Of a stretch of DNA of 64,000 bases, positions 1 to 11,842 are shown in pieces. The stretch lies in the NCBI GenBank assembly GCA_001414485.1, contig LLEY01000122.1, positions 124,001 to 188,000 on the forward strand, written 5' to 3'. Position 1 is the first letter of the stretch. Each line of letters starts with the position of its first letter. Made by a program: the position numbers and the translations under genes. This DNA comes from Calycina herbarum (taxonomy: Eukaryota; Ascomycota; Leotiomycetes; Helotiales; Pezizellaceae). A model generated the notes under the pieces. That model saw nothing but the letters and a program-made list of their open reading frames with translations, was not told where the DNA came from and did no database searches.

Positions 1-442
1 AGATGAAATAATTCCTGCATCGCTTTCGCTTGTTATTTACAAGATTTTCCCATTGTTCCTCACATACAAGGTATCGTATCGTTGCTCTTTCCCGTGCCTT
101 CTCCGTTCTCCCCAACCGTAGCCAACCCGCCCTCAATCGTTCCTTCCCTCCCAATCGGTCGTCAATCCAAACCGACCTCTCCCCGTCCATTTTCCTTCAC
201 TTCTAAACCAACAACAATCTAACATCGACAATCCCATCGCTTCTGTGGTTCCATCATCCATCATACATCGTTCGAGTCACGTTATTCTGTCGCTTGAGCA
301 TATCCGCATTCCAGTTCTTGTAGGTTTTACCATGGGGTTATTGTGCTTGGGGTGCTTCTACTTTTACTGATGGCTTTGTTAATAGATTAACCCGACTTCG
401 ACCCTCTTCCCAACACCTGTGGAGCACGGAGATATTCTCATC

Positions 443-1055
443 ATGAATCTTCGGTGTTTGGCATTCTTTGGGTTTGCTGTAGCTATCGCCACAACCTTCT
501 TTGTGGGGACTTTGGCTGTCCATGAACCTCAATGCGTGGACTTCTGGGGCATGGTCTTGCAGAATATAGATCCCGACAGCATTGTCCCCGACATTGTCCA
601 GAATGTTCTCTCAAAACTCTTCCCGGAAATGGATGTCCAGGCCATTCACCAGGTCCAGATGGTCATCGAAAAAGACCCGGGGTTCATGTCTGCAGTTGAT
701 AACGTCAAGATTGAATTCCACAAAGTCGAGCCAATGTTGCGGAAAGGTTTTTGTTCTTTTCCGGTTCCAGTGTCGGGACCATGCCGCCTCATCACGGAGC
801 AGTACATGAAATTCTCCCAGGAGCAAGGTAAGTTCATCGTTCCCGTTCATCAAAGGAATCTGGACTAACAAAGTTATAGACAGCAATGTTACTTTCGAAA
901 TCGATACAAACTTAGCAACCGCCTGTCTCATATCACCCTTCCTCGACGGCTCCAAGCTCGTAGAACTGTTGAAAAGTCTTCTGAGATTCCAATTGCTTAT
1001 GGCGGAGTTAACACCACCTGCACCCAAGGATAATATACTTCTCCAAGAGCTCTGA
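443..1055 (+). CDS. Small secreted cysteine-containing protein, orphan
   Basis: Two exons, 443-827 and 880-1055, join across a 52-bp intron with a GTAAGT donor and a TTATAG acceptor; the joined frame gives 186 residues. The first in-frame ATG is at 443. The N-terminus is a short polar start followed by a hydrophobic stretch (about residues 5-26, including AFFGFAVAIATTFF), which reads as a secretion signal peptide. The rest is mostly helical-looking, with four cysteines after the signal (in EPQC, KGFC, SGPC and ATAC), enough for two disulfides. I do not recognise a domain. Small secreted cysteine proteins in fungi include effectors and hydrophobin-like surface proteins, but no hydrophobin C-CC-C-C-CC-C spacing is present. 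The function is unknown; secretion is an inference from the N-terminus. Confidence 0.7.
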
Positions 1056-1678
1056 TACGACATCTGTTCTGTCGCTGGGGACCGGGCTAGCTTTAGAGAT
1101 GATTATCGGATATGGGTGGTGGAATACCTTGGCCATCAGGGTCCCTATCTTTGTAGGAGACACATAGCGTAACAACAATTCTACCAAGAAATTGCTTTTG
1201 AGTGCAATGAGTGAAGCGTGTGTGACTCATCCCTTGACGTAACAGAAACACTCCGCACTGTTTCACCAGCTCGGTATTTTTTTCCATTCTCATTTTCCAC
1301 CCCCGAAGCAAGCAATTGTTTAACAGCTGCGAGACGATGATGAGTTTAGGAGTTTTGGGCCTCAAAAGATCTAATACCCGTAAAGTAAATGGCTCACATT
1401 TGTAATCAAGCGAGAAGGGAGGTGAGGAGAGATGTCATTTTTTGGTACAGCAAAGAACAATCCTATCCAAAAATTGTTCTTACTTGTCTGTACGCTAGGC
1501 TACTGTGCACTAAATTTTCTCCATCATTTTTTCCCCTCCAATGCTACCCCAAAAAGCACCATCCCAAAAAATATTTTCATTTAGTAGAAGCGACGGCCGC
1601 CACGGCTAGCAACAAAAGTACCAATCCGAAACGCACCACGTAGGGCGTCCTGGATACACCAAAAAGTCGGAATCGACT
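1056..1678. other. Intergenic, no gene seen
   Basis: Only short overlapping open frames without domain character or convincing splice structure. The stretch ends in the AAATCGC repeat. Confidence 0.5.
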
Positions 1679-1703
1679 AAATCGCAAATCGCAAATCGCA
1701 AAT
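1679..1703 (+). repeat. AAATCGC heptamer tandem repeat, left copy
   Basis: Three full AAATCGC units plus AAAT, preceded by ACT. The reverse complement, with four units and the same flanking ACT, is at 57228-57255, so a 28-bp sequence is shared in inverted orientation. It borders the AT-rich tract to its right. Confidence 0.85.
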
Positions 1704-2285
1704 TGTAAAAGTCAAGTATTTATAGCTAGAGTAGAACTTAACAACTATTATATATTCTTGTTGATTCTGAAATAGATATTTTTAATTATACTAGAACTTT
1801 AATATAAGAGTTAATACTTCTTTAAAGTTTAAAATATAAACTATTAGTAACTTAACTCTTATTAATCTATTAGAAGAGCGCTACTAGTAATTCTATTTTG
1901 AAAATTAGTTTATTATTCTAAAAGATCTAGATAAATAATTCTTAATTCTTTTTAAATTATTTATATAATTAACTTAATTATATAGGCTAGTCTTAGATAA
2001 CTAGAATTTCAAGTTTACTATTCTTTTAAATGGTTTATATAATTATTTATTAAAGAAAAGAATAACTTATAAAGCTTTTAAGTCTTATATTTTAGATAAT
2101 AAGTAAATAATTAGAGTTTATTAATAGTAATAGCTTATAAAGTATAAGCTATTATCTCTTAATATAACTAGAGAATATTATATTAATAGCTCTTTAGAAA
2201 ATTAATAATAGTTTCTTAGAAAGAGAAAAGAAGTTATATAAATTCAAGTAAAGAGAATACTCTATAAAGGTAATAGCGATGCCGG
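1704..2285. repeat. AT-rich decayed tract, probably a RIP-mutated repeat
   Basis: Almost purely A/T sequence with stops in all frames, sharply bounded by normal-composition DNA at about 2286. This is what RIP leaves of old repeats in Pezizomycotina. No terminal repeats or residual protein motif could be recognised, so the original element is unknown. Confidence 0.6.
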
Positions 2286-3587
2286 CATCGTAGTATTACT
2301 ATAACTACGAGAGAGTGTTTACGTTTCAAGAGTCACTAGGACGATGCTAGCAGCATTGGTAGTAGATCTTTTGGCTGCCGATGTTCGTTTTAAAGATAGA
2401 CGCGCCGAGGGGTTTTCGAATTTGTTAGCCTGCTGAGGTGCTAAGGTGGATCGAGGTTAGCAGACGGGAGGCTGTGGCTTGAAAAGCGCGCACCTGCACA
2501 CACCTGCAAGTGCCAAGTATGCTGAAAGCTGCGATGTATGCTCGGGAAAATTTAAGGGGGCTTGGGTATGGTGTTGTACTTTGGGGCATGTTAGAAAGCA
2601 ATGATAATTTGAACACTTGATGGGAAAAAGCTTCAGAGTTTGTTGAAGGAGGAACTCAAATTGAGACATTTTGGTAAGTCTCCCAGTTGCACGGTGTCTT
2701 TAAAGAGAGATTCCTGGATCGTAGAAGAGGGTTCAGAAGATATCCAGAGGAAAGGGATTGTTTATTCAATAGTAGTGCTTTTTTGAATTGCTTGAATGAT
2801 AATTTTTTGAGTTCACTCTCCTTTCTTCGGATCTTCCAAATTGCAACGTGGTAGCAAACCTCATATTCGAACAATACAGCATTCGAAGCTTCCATTCCAA
2901 TTGTCAGAAATCTAAATCGCCTCGCGAAGAGAGCACTCACTTTCCGTATACGAGACTTGCGCGAGCTAGCCCCATTTGGGACACGAGCTGCATTTGGGTT
3001 GCTCCTCTAACTATAAAAGTGGCAGCTGGTAACGCAGGAACCAACTATTACTCGTAATTGTCCAAACTGTCGGAAAGAAACCAATTCAAGCTAGAGGTTA
3101 GAGCAATTGACTTCATTCTTCTCTAATTATTTGGGTCAATAATGAGAACTACTTACCTAGGTAGTGAAGCTTCTCCTTTCCATCTTGCGACCTTGGGGTT
3201 GGATCACGTGCCCGGTTATTTTCCAAAACACCTGCGGAGATGTTCTGAAATATTTTCCACGAATGTTCTTATTCCTTTTCCTCGTCTTGCCAACAGAAGC
3301 CGTTAATATTTATTGCTATTGATACCCACGTGATACATGCAAATGACCTCGGTGATTTCCCCGGAGAATCCACTATTTTGCCTCTTATTACCCCGCATTA
3401 CATTGTTGATCATGGGTCGGCATGACAAAACGATTCCCAGCAAAGAGAGGGCAATTGAGAAACTTCTTCCAGGCCACCGTACTGGTTGAATTTGCCGCGA
3501 CAATGCAGCTCATCCCATCGTTTTAATTTGATCTCCCCGTTTTCCGGAACCTCGAGCTGGCAAGCTATTCGCAGCAATACCGCAAAC
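2286..3587. other. Intergenic and upstream region of the zinc-cluster gene
   Basis: Normal base composition. Several short open frames occur on both strands (for example 2656-2940 minus and 2848-3057 plus), but they overlap, begin at non-ATG codons or lack protein-like composition. No regulatory site could be assigned. Confidence 0.4.
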
Positions 3588-5637
3588 ATGCTTCTTTATA
3601 CTCGACGCGCCGCTCCCAAAGAGCCAAAGAAGAGATCGAGAGCTGGTAAGACGCAAAATTATCCTCTGAGAGTGGCATTGTGCTGACGGAGTTGGGTTTG
3701 GAGGTTGTATATCTTGGTGAGCTTCCTTGCGCAGATGTTGGTTTTTCCGTGTACTAATTTCTGGCTGCTAGTAAAGAGAAGGTATGCTAGACACCGTCCC
3801 ACCGATCGACTCAATGGGGATTCTGACCGCGGTCGTAGAAGAAGAAATGCAACGAGAATCGACCTTGCGATCGGTGTACGGAACGCGGCTTGAAATGTGA
3901 ATACGAGGCGGTAAAGCCGCGAAAACGAAGGCGGTCTTCCTTTGCGGGTTCTCCGCTTTCAGCAGACAACAAATCTCCTACCTTCTCCGACGAACGATGG
4001 TCTGGACGATTCGAACCTCATAAAAAACGAGACGGTGATCATGGGGATGTACATAAGTGGGAGGTAGATTCGAAATATCAGCATTTTGAGGGCGAATTGC
4101 CTGTGTATGAATGGGAGGCCTCCTGGGATCATCGAGAAGATGCAGAATATATCAATCGTATAGAATCATCGGGTACGGTGCCGCCGTCAGGGAGCTTGGT
4201 GCGGTCACGAAGCCAATACCCGGATCTTGCAATGATTGCTCCTTCGCCCGTTGCCTCACCACTTTTGGAATTTAATGCGCCTCTATATATGGAATTCTCA
4301 GATAAATCGAATCGTAGGGCGTTGGTTGATCATTTTTGCAATGTTTTGTCGCATTTAATTGTTTTCAAGGAAGATACTGGGAATCCCTTCCGGCAATTGG
4401 TATTGCCATTGTCACATGGCTGCTCCCCTGTTATGAACGCCATTTTCGCCTTGTCTAGTGCCCATCTAGAATACGGGGGAGTGGAAAACGAGGAGAAGTC
4501 TTTGACTTTTCATAATCTGGCACTGCAAGGGGTTGCTCAGCTCATTGAGCAGAATGACCAAATGCACAGGGAAGAGGTTTTGGCAGCAATTATGATATTA
4601 GTATATTACGAAGTGGTGAGCAGCATTCAATCATTAATTTGATTTTCACTAACAGAATTTAGCTGGTCCAAAAAGGTACTTCGAATATTGTTAACGGCCA
4701 TCTAAAAGGCGCATTAACTATTATGAAATCCGGACCTCGAATCTGTACACCTGCTGGTTTATTCTTGGAACGAGTAGGTATCTTTTCAATCCATATACTT
4801 GACAACTACTGATCCTTCCAGGCATTCCGATTTTACGACGTTATCGCAGCACTCTCCTTCGGAACCTCTCCTAACAATGTTACACAGCCAACACCCGCTC
4901 CATTCCCAGCCCCACAATTCCCAGATCAATCATTCTGCCATTCCCCATTGAACTCCGTAGACACCCTCCTAGGGCTCGTCACCGATCTCTGGCCCATCAT
5001 CCATCGCCTCTCCCACCTCCTATCCTTCAGAAACGCCCTCGAAGAAGCCGTAGCCGCGGGAGAAACGACAAAAGCCACAGTCCTTCGAACAGAACTCGAA
5101 AGCACATCTCAAGCCATAGAAGATGCCCTCACCGATTGGAAACCAACCGTATCTTCCAACCCCTCATCACCCGACCGCGATGATATCTTGGATTCTCGAG
5201 AACAGCAGGCCAACACTTCAGATGCGCGAATACAAAGTATCCTCAACAACGCCGAAGCATACCGTAACTCTGCATTCGTCTACCTCTACCACACAATTCA
5301 TTCCCACCCGAGATCTCACATCTTAGTCCAACGACACGCACATTTTTCACTCATCGCTTGTTCGAACGTGGTTAAAAATGCGGAACAATGTTTTGATGGT
5401 CCGATGTCGGCGCTGCTTTGGCCCCTGTTTGTGGCGGCTTGTGTTGCTACTACGGAAGAAGATAGGGAGTTGGCTCTTGATGCTTTTGGGGGGACAGAAA
5501 GGAGACAGAAGATGAATAATATTATGAGGGCGAGGGAGGTGGTGCAGGAGGTTTGGAGGAGGGCGGACGGGGGAGAGGATGGTGTTGATTGGAGGGGAGT
5601 TGGGGAGGGGAAGGGTTGGAATATTGTTTTTGGGTGA
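3588..5637 (+). CDS. Zn2Cys6 transcription factor with a C-terminal fungal regulatory domain
   Basis: Predicted nuclear DNA-binding regulator of 594 residues. Six exons fit in frame: 3588-3645, 3704-3716, 3772-3781, 3839-4615, 4663-4773 and 4822-5637. Splicing two micro-exons of 13 and 10 nt rebuilds a perfect zinc cluster, C-x2-C-x6-C-x5-C-x2-C-x6-C (Cys21, 24, 31, 37, 40, 47), followed by a basic KPRKRRR linker. Every intron is GT-AG and 47-58 bp long; exon lengths sum to an exact multiple of three. The rest of the protein resembles the fungal-specific transcription factor domain of the Fungal_trans_2 type (helical, with FSLSHG-like and HLxGAL-like stretches). ATG 3588 is the first in-frame ATG; the open frame extends upstream only from a TTG. 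Target genes cannot be inferred from the neighbours. Confidence 0.88.
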
Positions 5638-8063
5638 GGTGGGTAGATTTGAATCTGGTGAGATAGAGTAAATGTGAATACTTGTATATACCTAAAACCA
5701 AATCGGGAAAAGTTGAAAGGATATAGTCCGCGTGAGCTCAGACATTTTCTCGTGGCTTTCTTTCTTTTTTATTGTTGAAGACTTTTTTCGGAATCTTGTA
5801 TGTTGCTTGTGGAGTCTGGATCAGCCCACCATTTCAAAAAAGCAGAAGAAAATAATGACAATCTCTCTCCCATCCGCTCCTAACTCGCATCCGTTCGTGA
5901 TAAGCTACAAGGACGACCTTGGCATGCCCTGCGGACCCTGGCGACATCGCCCATTCCATTTCCATGACTTTCGGATAAGAAGGTTCACAGAAAGATGGGT
6001 TCTCGAGAGGGCGGGGGGAGGTATTGAAAAGAATCTAGACACGTCAGATCAATCTAATTCTGTCTAGTCTTACAGTGTTTTGCAGTTAGTTTTGCGTTTT
6101 GCAGGGAAGAATATAAACAGTTTTTACTAAATAATAACGAGTTTGGTAATATTACGATGAAACATCAACTTGAAGAAGTTTTTATGTGGTTTCAAGCACC
6201 TCACAAATGGACGATAGGCGGGGAAGCTAGGCAGTAGCACATGAATACAAGTCATATCCACTATTAATCCCATTTTCTTAGCGATCATCTAAGATCAGCA
6301 CGACTCACGGGTCTTTTAGCTCTAAGGGAGAGTAAAGCATACCACGTGGCTATACTTACTCTTTTTAAATTAGAATAACTATTTAGACCTCTATTCTCTA
6401 ATAATTACTCTTTATATAGATTATATATTACTTACTCTAGGTTTCTTTCTTATTATTTCTTCTATAAATAAATTGAAGAAAAGCTTATATAGATACTTTA
6501 AGTTATGTTATAAAAGATTAGAAAGAGATGTTTAGAGTAAGAGGTTCTTTTAGAAAATAAACTAAGATCTTCTAAAGTTATTTTAATTAAATAGATAGTA
6601 ATAAATATAGTGATTTCCTCAATACAGAGAATGCAAAACAAGCATTAGGTTACTCTAGAGAATTAGAGAAATATAAAAGAAGAATGATTTTATAGAAATT
6701 TAACTTTCTTTTCAATAAAAAAGCTTATGAAAGCACATTCTCGAACGCCAGATCCTACATGCTGTTCGTGAGAGCGCTTCGAAATACGAATCCGACCAAC
6801 TGTCCGATCTCGCAGACGTCCCCTCGCTTGCCTACCTAGTCGAATCTTCTTCACTTCAAAAGAAATTCACGAATATAAGTATTATCGTACTCGCACTATT
6901 TCTTACAACCCTCTCTCCGCACCAACCCTCTCAAAGTTTTCTGCCGGTTTTTTCTAAAGCGTCGAGAGTAATTAAGTTAGGTAACTAGATTTCCGAGTTA
7001 TATACGAGTGTAAAGCACTTGGAACCTTTGTAAGTAAGATTTACTTAGGATAACCTTTTAGAACAGCTCAGAATAATAATACAGAAAAACAAGGAAATTT
7101 TTATTTTGCAGTTCTAGCTCTATGTCTAGGCAGAGTTAGCTAATTCTATTAATAGTAAATAAAAGACCCGAAAAATAAGAGCTTGAACTTCAAGGTAGAA
7201 TAGTACCCCCAGCATCATATATCCTCCCTTCTTATTCAGATGCAGTTCGTAGGTTGTAAGTTTGACCACAACCTCGACCATGAATTTGAAATAGAGACTT
7301 TCTCTCCTAACCAGTATCAATCCAAACATTGTGGAACTTGTAGCATCATCCATTTATCAGAGAATCATAACCAACCCCCTTTTTTACTTTGCAGACAGTC
7401 GTTTGCTTACAAAACTTCTACAGACCGAGCGTGAAGCAATGGAGTTTACATCTGAAAATACTTTTCTCAATGCTCAAATTAGCTCTGCTTAGCTATTAAA
7501 AGTGCCCACCATATGCAGAAGATGTAGGATTTCGGTTGTCACCATGACCAGCGGCCTAGCAAGAAATTGGTATCTTGGGATACTTTGATTCTTGTGCATT
7601 ATCAGTTATCTCGACCAAGTCAACACTAGAAAGGTGCTGGAGCATCTCCAAGAACGAGGATAACTATTATGTAGCACCAGAAAGTCAAAGCAAAGTAGAG
7701 AATTCAACAAGAAAGCGATCCTGTCACGTGACAACCGAAAGTCTTTACGATGGGTCTCTTGATGGAATGATTTCCGAAACTTCTGTGTTCCCATCTTAGG
7801 TTAGATGTCGCGGTTTCTAAACAGAGAGAGAAAGTCTTGTACTTATAAACAGCCACCCAACTCCTCGTGACAAGCCACCCTGGCTACTTGGGAATACTTC
7901 GTCCCAAAAAGGGAATGACGTAGCTTGTCATTTATCCGGAAGTTTTGAATAATCTTCAAGAGGATATTCTATTCACTCAAGCTTTGAAACTTTGTTGAAA
8001 CCACACTATATAAGTAGCGTGGCGGTTGTGAAAAATAACGGTTGCCCACCGACCGCTTCCGCA
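5638..8063. other. Intergenic, with an AT-rich decayed core
   Basis: About 6350-6720 is strongly A/T-rich with no open frame, like other RIP-affected tracts here. A more GC-rich patch at about 6730-6890 could be a coding remnant but matches nothing I know. Open frames at 5732-6067 and 7575-7799 lack protein character. Confidence 0.45.
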
Positions 8064-10139
8064 ATGTCGACTCCACCTCTCTTCCGACCTCTCTTATTTG
8101 CGCTCCTCGCTGGATATCTATGTTACATCTCATTATGGCCACGACGTTGGTTAATCTCAGGGGCTCCACTTCTTCAGTTCTTTGTCCTGCTCGGACAGTC
8201 CCAAGGTCATCGTGTTTTCCCAGAAATTCACCTGTGGCCGTTATTCGCAACATTCAACCTCGCCTACGCTATTAGTTCCACATCATGGCTTCTCTACCTG
8301 GTATTCGCGGCGCTTTGCTACCCTGCTATCTTTCTTGTTTGCCTCTTCCAGTTTCACCTTGTGAGCAGCATTGCGAGAAGGGGGTTACGCATGGTCTTGC
8401 AAGAATTACAGTTTATCGATGATAAAGTCGCTTTCTTCAATATCCCCGCGCTGGAGATCGATACGGATGTTGATGGGCTCATGGTCCTACGTGGTGTTAC
8501 ATTTTCTCTTTCGACACTTAGTTTTGTGGTTCATGGTGTTGAGGTTGGGATTAAGTTGAGTGATGATATGGAGCTGGCGATTCAGACAGAGGAAGTCACG
8601 GTCAATTTGTTCCGAGGTATCACGGTTGGGGATTGTTATGCTAACTTGAAGGGTGGTGAGTATGAGATGACTTTTGGGAAGATTGCGAGTGAGAGTCATG
8701 ATCTCGCGGGGGATGCTGTGTTCATTGAGGGCACACCTCTTTTGAAGGCAGCGTTGAAAGATGCGGATACGAGATCAATTGCCACTTCTGATACTTCGAC
8801 CGATCAGAGTACACCCGGGGAATCTGAGGCGAGTATCAAGAATGATGCTGCCTCTGGAAAAGGCGAAAATGTGGAAGAAATGAAGGAAGAAATGACTGAC
8901 ATGAATGCGCCAAATGATTCTTCAGCAAAGGATGGTCTTGGAGATGTCAAGAAGATATTACCCGACCGCGAAGATGCCAACGAACGCTACGAAAACACTT
9001 TGACGTTTATTCGAGAGACAAATGCAATCCACGAAGCCACGGAATGCATAAAGAGACTTAACAAAGTGGCAGTAAAGAAGGACGAGCACAGTTTTGATCA
9101 CGATGACTTGAACGGTCTCCGAGCAGCTGTTTGCTCCCAAGTACATCAAACACCTTCAATTCCCCACCCACCCCAGAAGTCAATCAAAGTAACGACACTT
9201 CAAAATCTCATGCCTCCATACCTACGGAAATTTATGCATCGCCTCCCGATGCTGTTGAGACTTCTACTGAATCCCATCAGTTATTTCCACCCAGTCCACA
9301 TATCCTCCATAACCGCCACCGCCTCTGGAAAATGGATGGAATACATGCTAGTAGAAAACATCTTCAAAGACTACACCAAATCCGATACCGAACTCGCAGC
9401 TCTCAAAGGAAAGATCTCCAAATGGCTCTCCGACGCAAACTTCGCAGTCGAACTCGCAGGCATCACAGGACGGGCACAAGTCCCATTCATCCCTACAAAC
9501 GACATAACCTCCTCAATCAGCGTCCAAGATTTCATGGCCTACCGCACCATCCCCGAAACCGTCCAACTGAAACAAGTAATCCGTCTCGGAGGAGCAGATG
9601 CTCGCTTCACGCTCCCTTCCTTCCTCCTCCCGCACCACGAGCATCTCCTCCCAACGCGACCTACCCACGAGGAGAAACAGGATTTGGAAAAAGAGATCAA
9701 CACCGCAGATGGAAAACCGCAAGAAATGCAAGCAGAGCGTCGCCTCTCTCTGGCAATCAAAGACGAGACCGATATCAAAGTCTCCATCCACGCCCGCTTA
9801 CCAGTTTGTTTTGACCAGGAACTTCTCGATTTCATCGCTGCGCTTGTGAAAGCTAGTAAGGTTGTGGAGATCGAAAAAGCGGGAAGTATGATGGCTGAAG
9901 AAGTGCATGGGATCAAGGAGTTCTCCAGAGCGTTGAAGGGAGGTATGAAGGAAGGGGTTAAGAAGGTGGTTGTTGATGGGGTTGTTAATGAGAGGTGGAT
10001 TGCTAAGATGGTGGGAAAGCTTACGAAGAGGTGTGAGAGTGCGAGGGGGGAGGTGGGGTATGAGTGGGGGGTTCCTGTCCAGCTGGGGGCATATAGGTCG
10101 GGTGAGGTGGAGAGGGATGGGGAGAAGATATTACCGTAG
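8064..10139 (+). CDS. Large membrane-anchored fungal protein, function unknown
   Basis: One uninterrupted frame of 691 residues from the first in-frame ATG at 8064 (the frame upstream starts only at a TTG). The N-terminal ~110 residues hold three or four hydrophobic segments (starting near LLFALLAGYLCYI, LLQFFVLLG, FATFNLAYAI and LLYLVFAALC), so the protein is probably in an organelle or endoplasmic reticulum membrane. A soluble part with alternating hydrophobic pattern (about 115-240, 430-590) follows, separated by a low-complexity Ser/Thr/Glu-rich acidic linker (about 250-330). The C-terminus is basic and Gly-rich. This layout is reminiscent of membrane-anchored beta-groove lipid-transfer-like or Mdm31-like proteins, but I cannot show homology and treat it as a conserved-looking hypothetical. 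No splice signals are needed. Confidence 0.82.
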   Translation: MSTPPLFRPLLFALLAGYLCYISLWPRRWLISGAPLLQFFVLLGQSQGHRVFPEIHLWPLFATFNLAYAISSTSWLLYLVFAALCYPAIFLVCLFQFHLVSSIARRGLRMVLQELQFIDDKVAFFNIPALEIDTDVDGLMVLRGVTFSLSTLSFVVHGVEVGIKLSDDMELAIQTEEVTVNLFRGITVGDCYANLKGGEYEMTFGKIASESHDLAGDAVFIEGTPLLKAALKDADTRSIATSDTSTDQSTPGESEASIKNDAASGKGENVEEMKEEMTDMNAPNDSSAKDGLGDVKKILPDREDANERYENTLTFIRETNAIHEATECIKRLNKVAVKKDEHSFDHDDLNGLRAAVCSQVHQTPSIPHPPQKSIKVTTLQNLMPPYLRKFMHRLPMLLRLLLNPISYFHPVHISSITATASGKWMEYMLVENIFKDYTKSDTELAALKGKISKWLSDANFAVELAGITGRAQVPFIPTNDITSSISVQDFMAYRTIPETVQLKQVIRLGGADARFTLPSFLLPHHEHLLPTRPTHEEKQDLEKEINTADGKPQEMQAERRLSLAIKDETDIKVSIHARLPVCFDQELLDFIAALVKASKVVEIEKAGSMMAEEVHGIKEFSRALKGGMKEGVKKVVVDGVVNERWIAKMVGKLTKRCESARGEVGYEWGVPVQLGAYRSGEVERDGEKILP

Positions 10140-11842
10140 GAGTTTGGGAGGATGCGACAGTGGGTGCAGCTGTGTCTAAACCGACTCCCTTGAAAAGTTA
10201 GCTACGTACGTAATACCTGCCGATCAGCTGGTTCGTGAGGAGAGTTAAAGAACCCTACTGTCCTAGGGCTTTGCGGATGTAGGATAGAAGAGAGAGGGAG
10301 AATTTGACTTGAGAATTATTCTATTTTCTAATGGTAGATTTTGGAATACATTATGTCACTGTGGCGTAGCTTATGAACGAAGAAGGAATGATTACTATTT
10401 ACGTGTGGAAGCGGGTGATCAGGGAAGCCGAAAGAAAAGAAGATGGGACTCTTCGGCTTTCTGTCTTACTCACCTAGGAATTTTGGGGACCTTGTCAGGT
10501 GTTCTATTGAACTGTTTCTATTCCAACTTCAGTGGTTCTCAACTTGTGATAAGTGCAGATGGGGTTTGTTTCTAGGGCCTCACCAGCATGACTTGGCTGA
10601 GAGTGATAGAGACAACAAGCTCTTCACTTGTTAATTCGGCAGCTCCCCTGGATTTAAGACTAGATCGCTAGAGTTACTTTCTTATTCCTTCGTTCCTGAG
10701 ACGAGAGGGGGGATTCTTGAAGGGATAAAGATGAGAATGATAATTCAAGACATTTCGAGGGCTTTCCTCCTGTGTTTCATGAATGTAATTAAGCATTTGC
10801 GGAGCAATGCACACGCCAGCCAAGGTTTCTCAGCGGATATCAGTTAAAAAGCAGAAGTGCTTAAATTATCCGTTAAGTGGAAAGAAGAAGAGGGGTAGAT
10901 TTGAGGTTACATAAAATTAGAACCTTACCTACCATTGCCTAGGACTTCGGAACTCGATTCCTTCCTCTAATAGCCTTCTTCTAGTCATGCTTTCTCACAT
11001 CCAAGAAGCCATATATATCATTTGTCAAGAAACCCAAAGAAGTGATAAGCCTTTCACTCAAGATTTCTGGCCCTTTGAAAATCCTCACTTTTATTTGAAA
11101 AGTGCCAAAGCAGGAGCTATTGAACTCGGCGTTTAGTATTTTTAGATACTTGGCCAGGTTGCCAAATCATCAATTTTTAGACCGTTCTTTTTCGTTGCTA
11201 ATTATTGTAAGTCAATTGAGAAGTTCTCGCTCGAACGTTTCCGCAGTCTCCTTAAAAACTGTGCCCAGCCTGGTCACATGATGTGAACCAACTCATCTTG
11301 TTCCAAGACAGTCATTCAAGTCAATGCCCTACGCCAATTACCACTTCAAAAGCCACCTTGTGCTGGCTTTCAATCATGGGGAAATTCCCTGCACTATACA
11401 CACACTTTGCCAGTTTTGGGTTCCGCCATGGCACGTGATATACTTCGAGCAACGATTGCGGGATTCATTTTGGAAAATAAATTAGGCTACAATGGGCAAG
11501 TCTTGGTGGTCTTGGTGGTCTTGGTGGCCTTGGTGGCCTTGGTGGCCTAAGATACGGAGCTTTGGGGTTCATTCTTGCTATACATGGCTATTGAAAAGCA
11601 GAAGGTTGGTCGTCGGGAAGGAGATGGTCCCCACCCATTCGCACCTTCCTTCGATGAACCAAAACATTCAGCCCGAACAACGGCCTCGGAAAAATCTTCT
11701 CTTCCTTCCTCCATCATGCACCACCAAAGAGAGACTCCCACGCCTGGCGCCACAATCGTTTACCTGCATCCCTAGCCATCATCTCGCAATCCTCTTGCCG
11801 TCGTACGCTTGCACAACAAAGCCACGCCGGTCCGCACCCAGA
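10140..11842. other. Intergenic region with a short minisatellite
   Basis: No gene is supported. Open frames at 10309-10575 and 10443-10634 overlap and look random. The minisatellite at 11501-11549 lies near the right end. Confidence 0.4.
11501..11549 (+). repeat. 9-bp minisatellite (CTTGGTGGT/CTTGGTGGC)
   Basis: About five tandem copies of a CTTGGTGGY nonamer. In the frame of the next gene it would encode a repeated Trp-Ser/Pro-Trp tract, which is why I do not use the upstream ATG at 11492 as the start. Confidence 0.8.

Noticed and set aside
611..1063. 150-codon minus-strand frame opposite the secreted protein
   Set aside because: Antisense shadow; the plus strand has a signal peptide and a well-formed intron.
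5732..6067. 111-codon frame downstream of the zinc-cluster gene
   Set aside because: Composition is not protein-like after the first 30 residues, and it has no ATG at the frame start; more likely the 3-prime region of the transcription factor.
9131..9814. 227-codon plus-strand frame overlapping the 691-residue gene
   Set aside because: It is an alternate-frame shadow of the 8064-10139 gene; its Arg/Pro/Ser-rich composition is that of an out-of-frame reading.
10309..10575. 88-codon frame
   Set aside because: Overlaps another random frame and shows no domain or splice signal.
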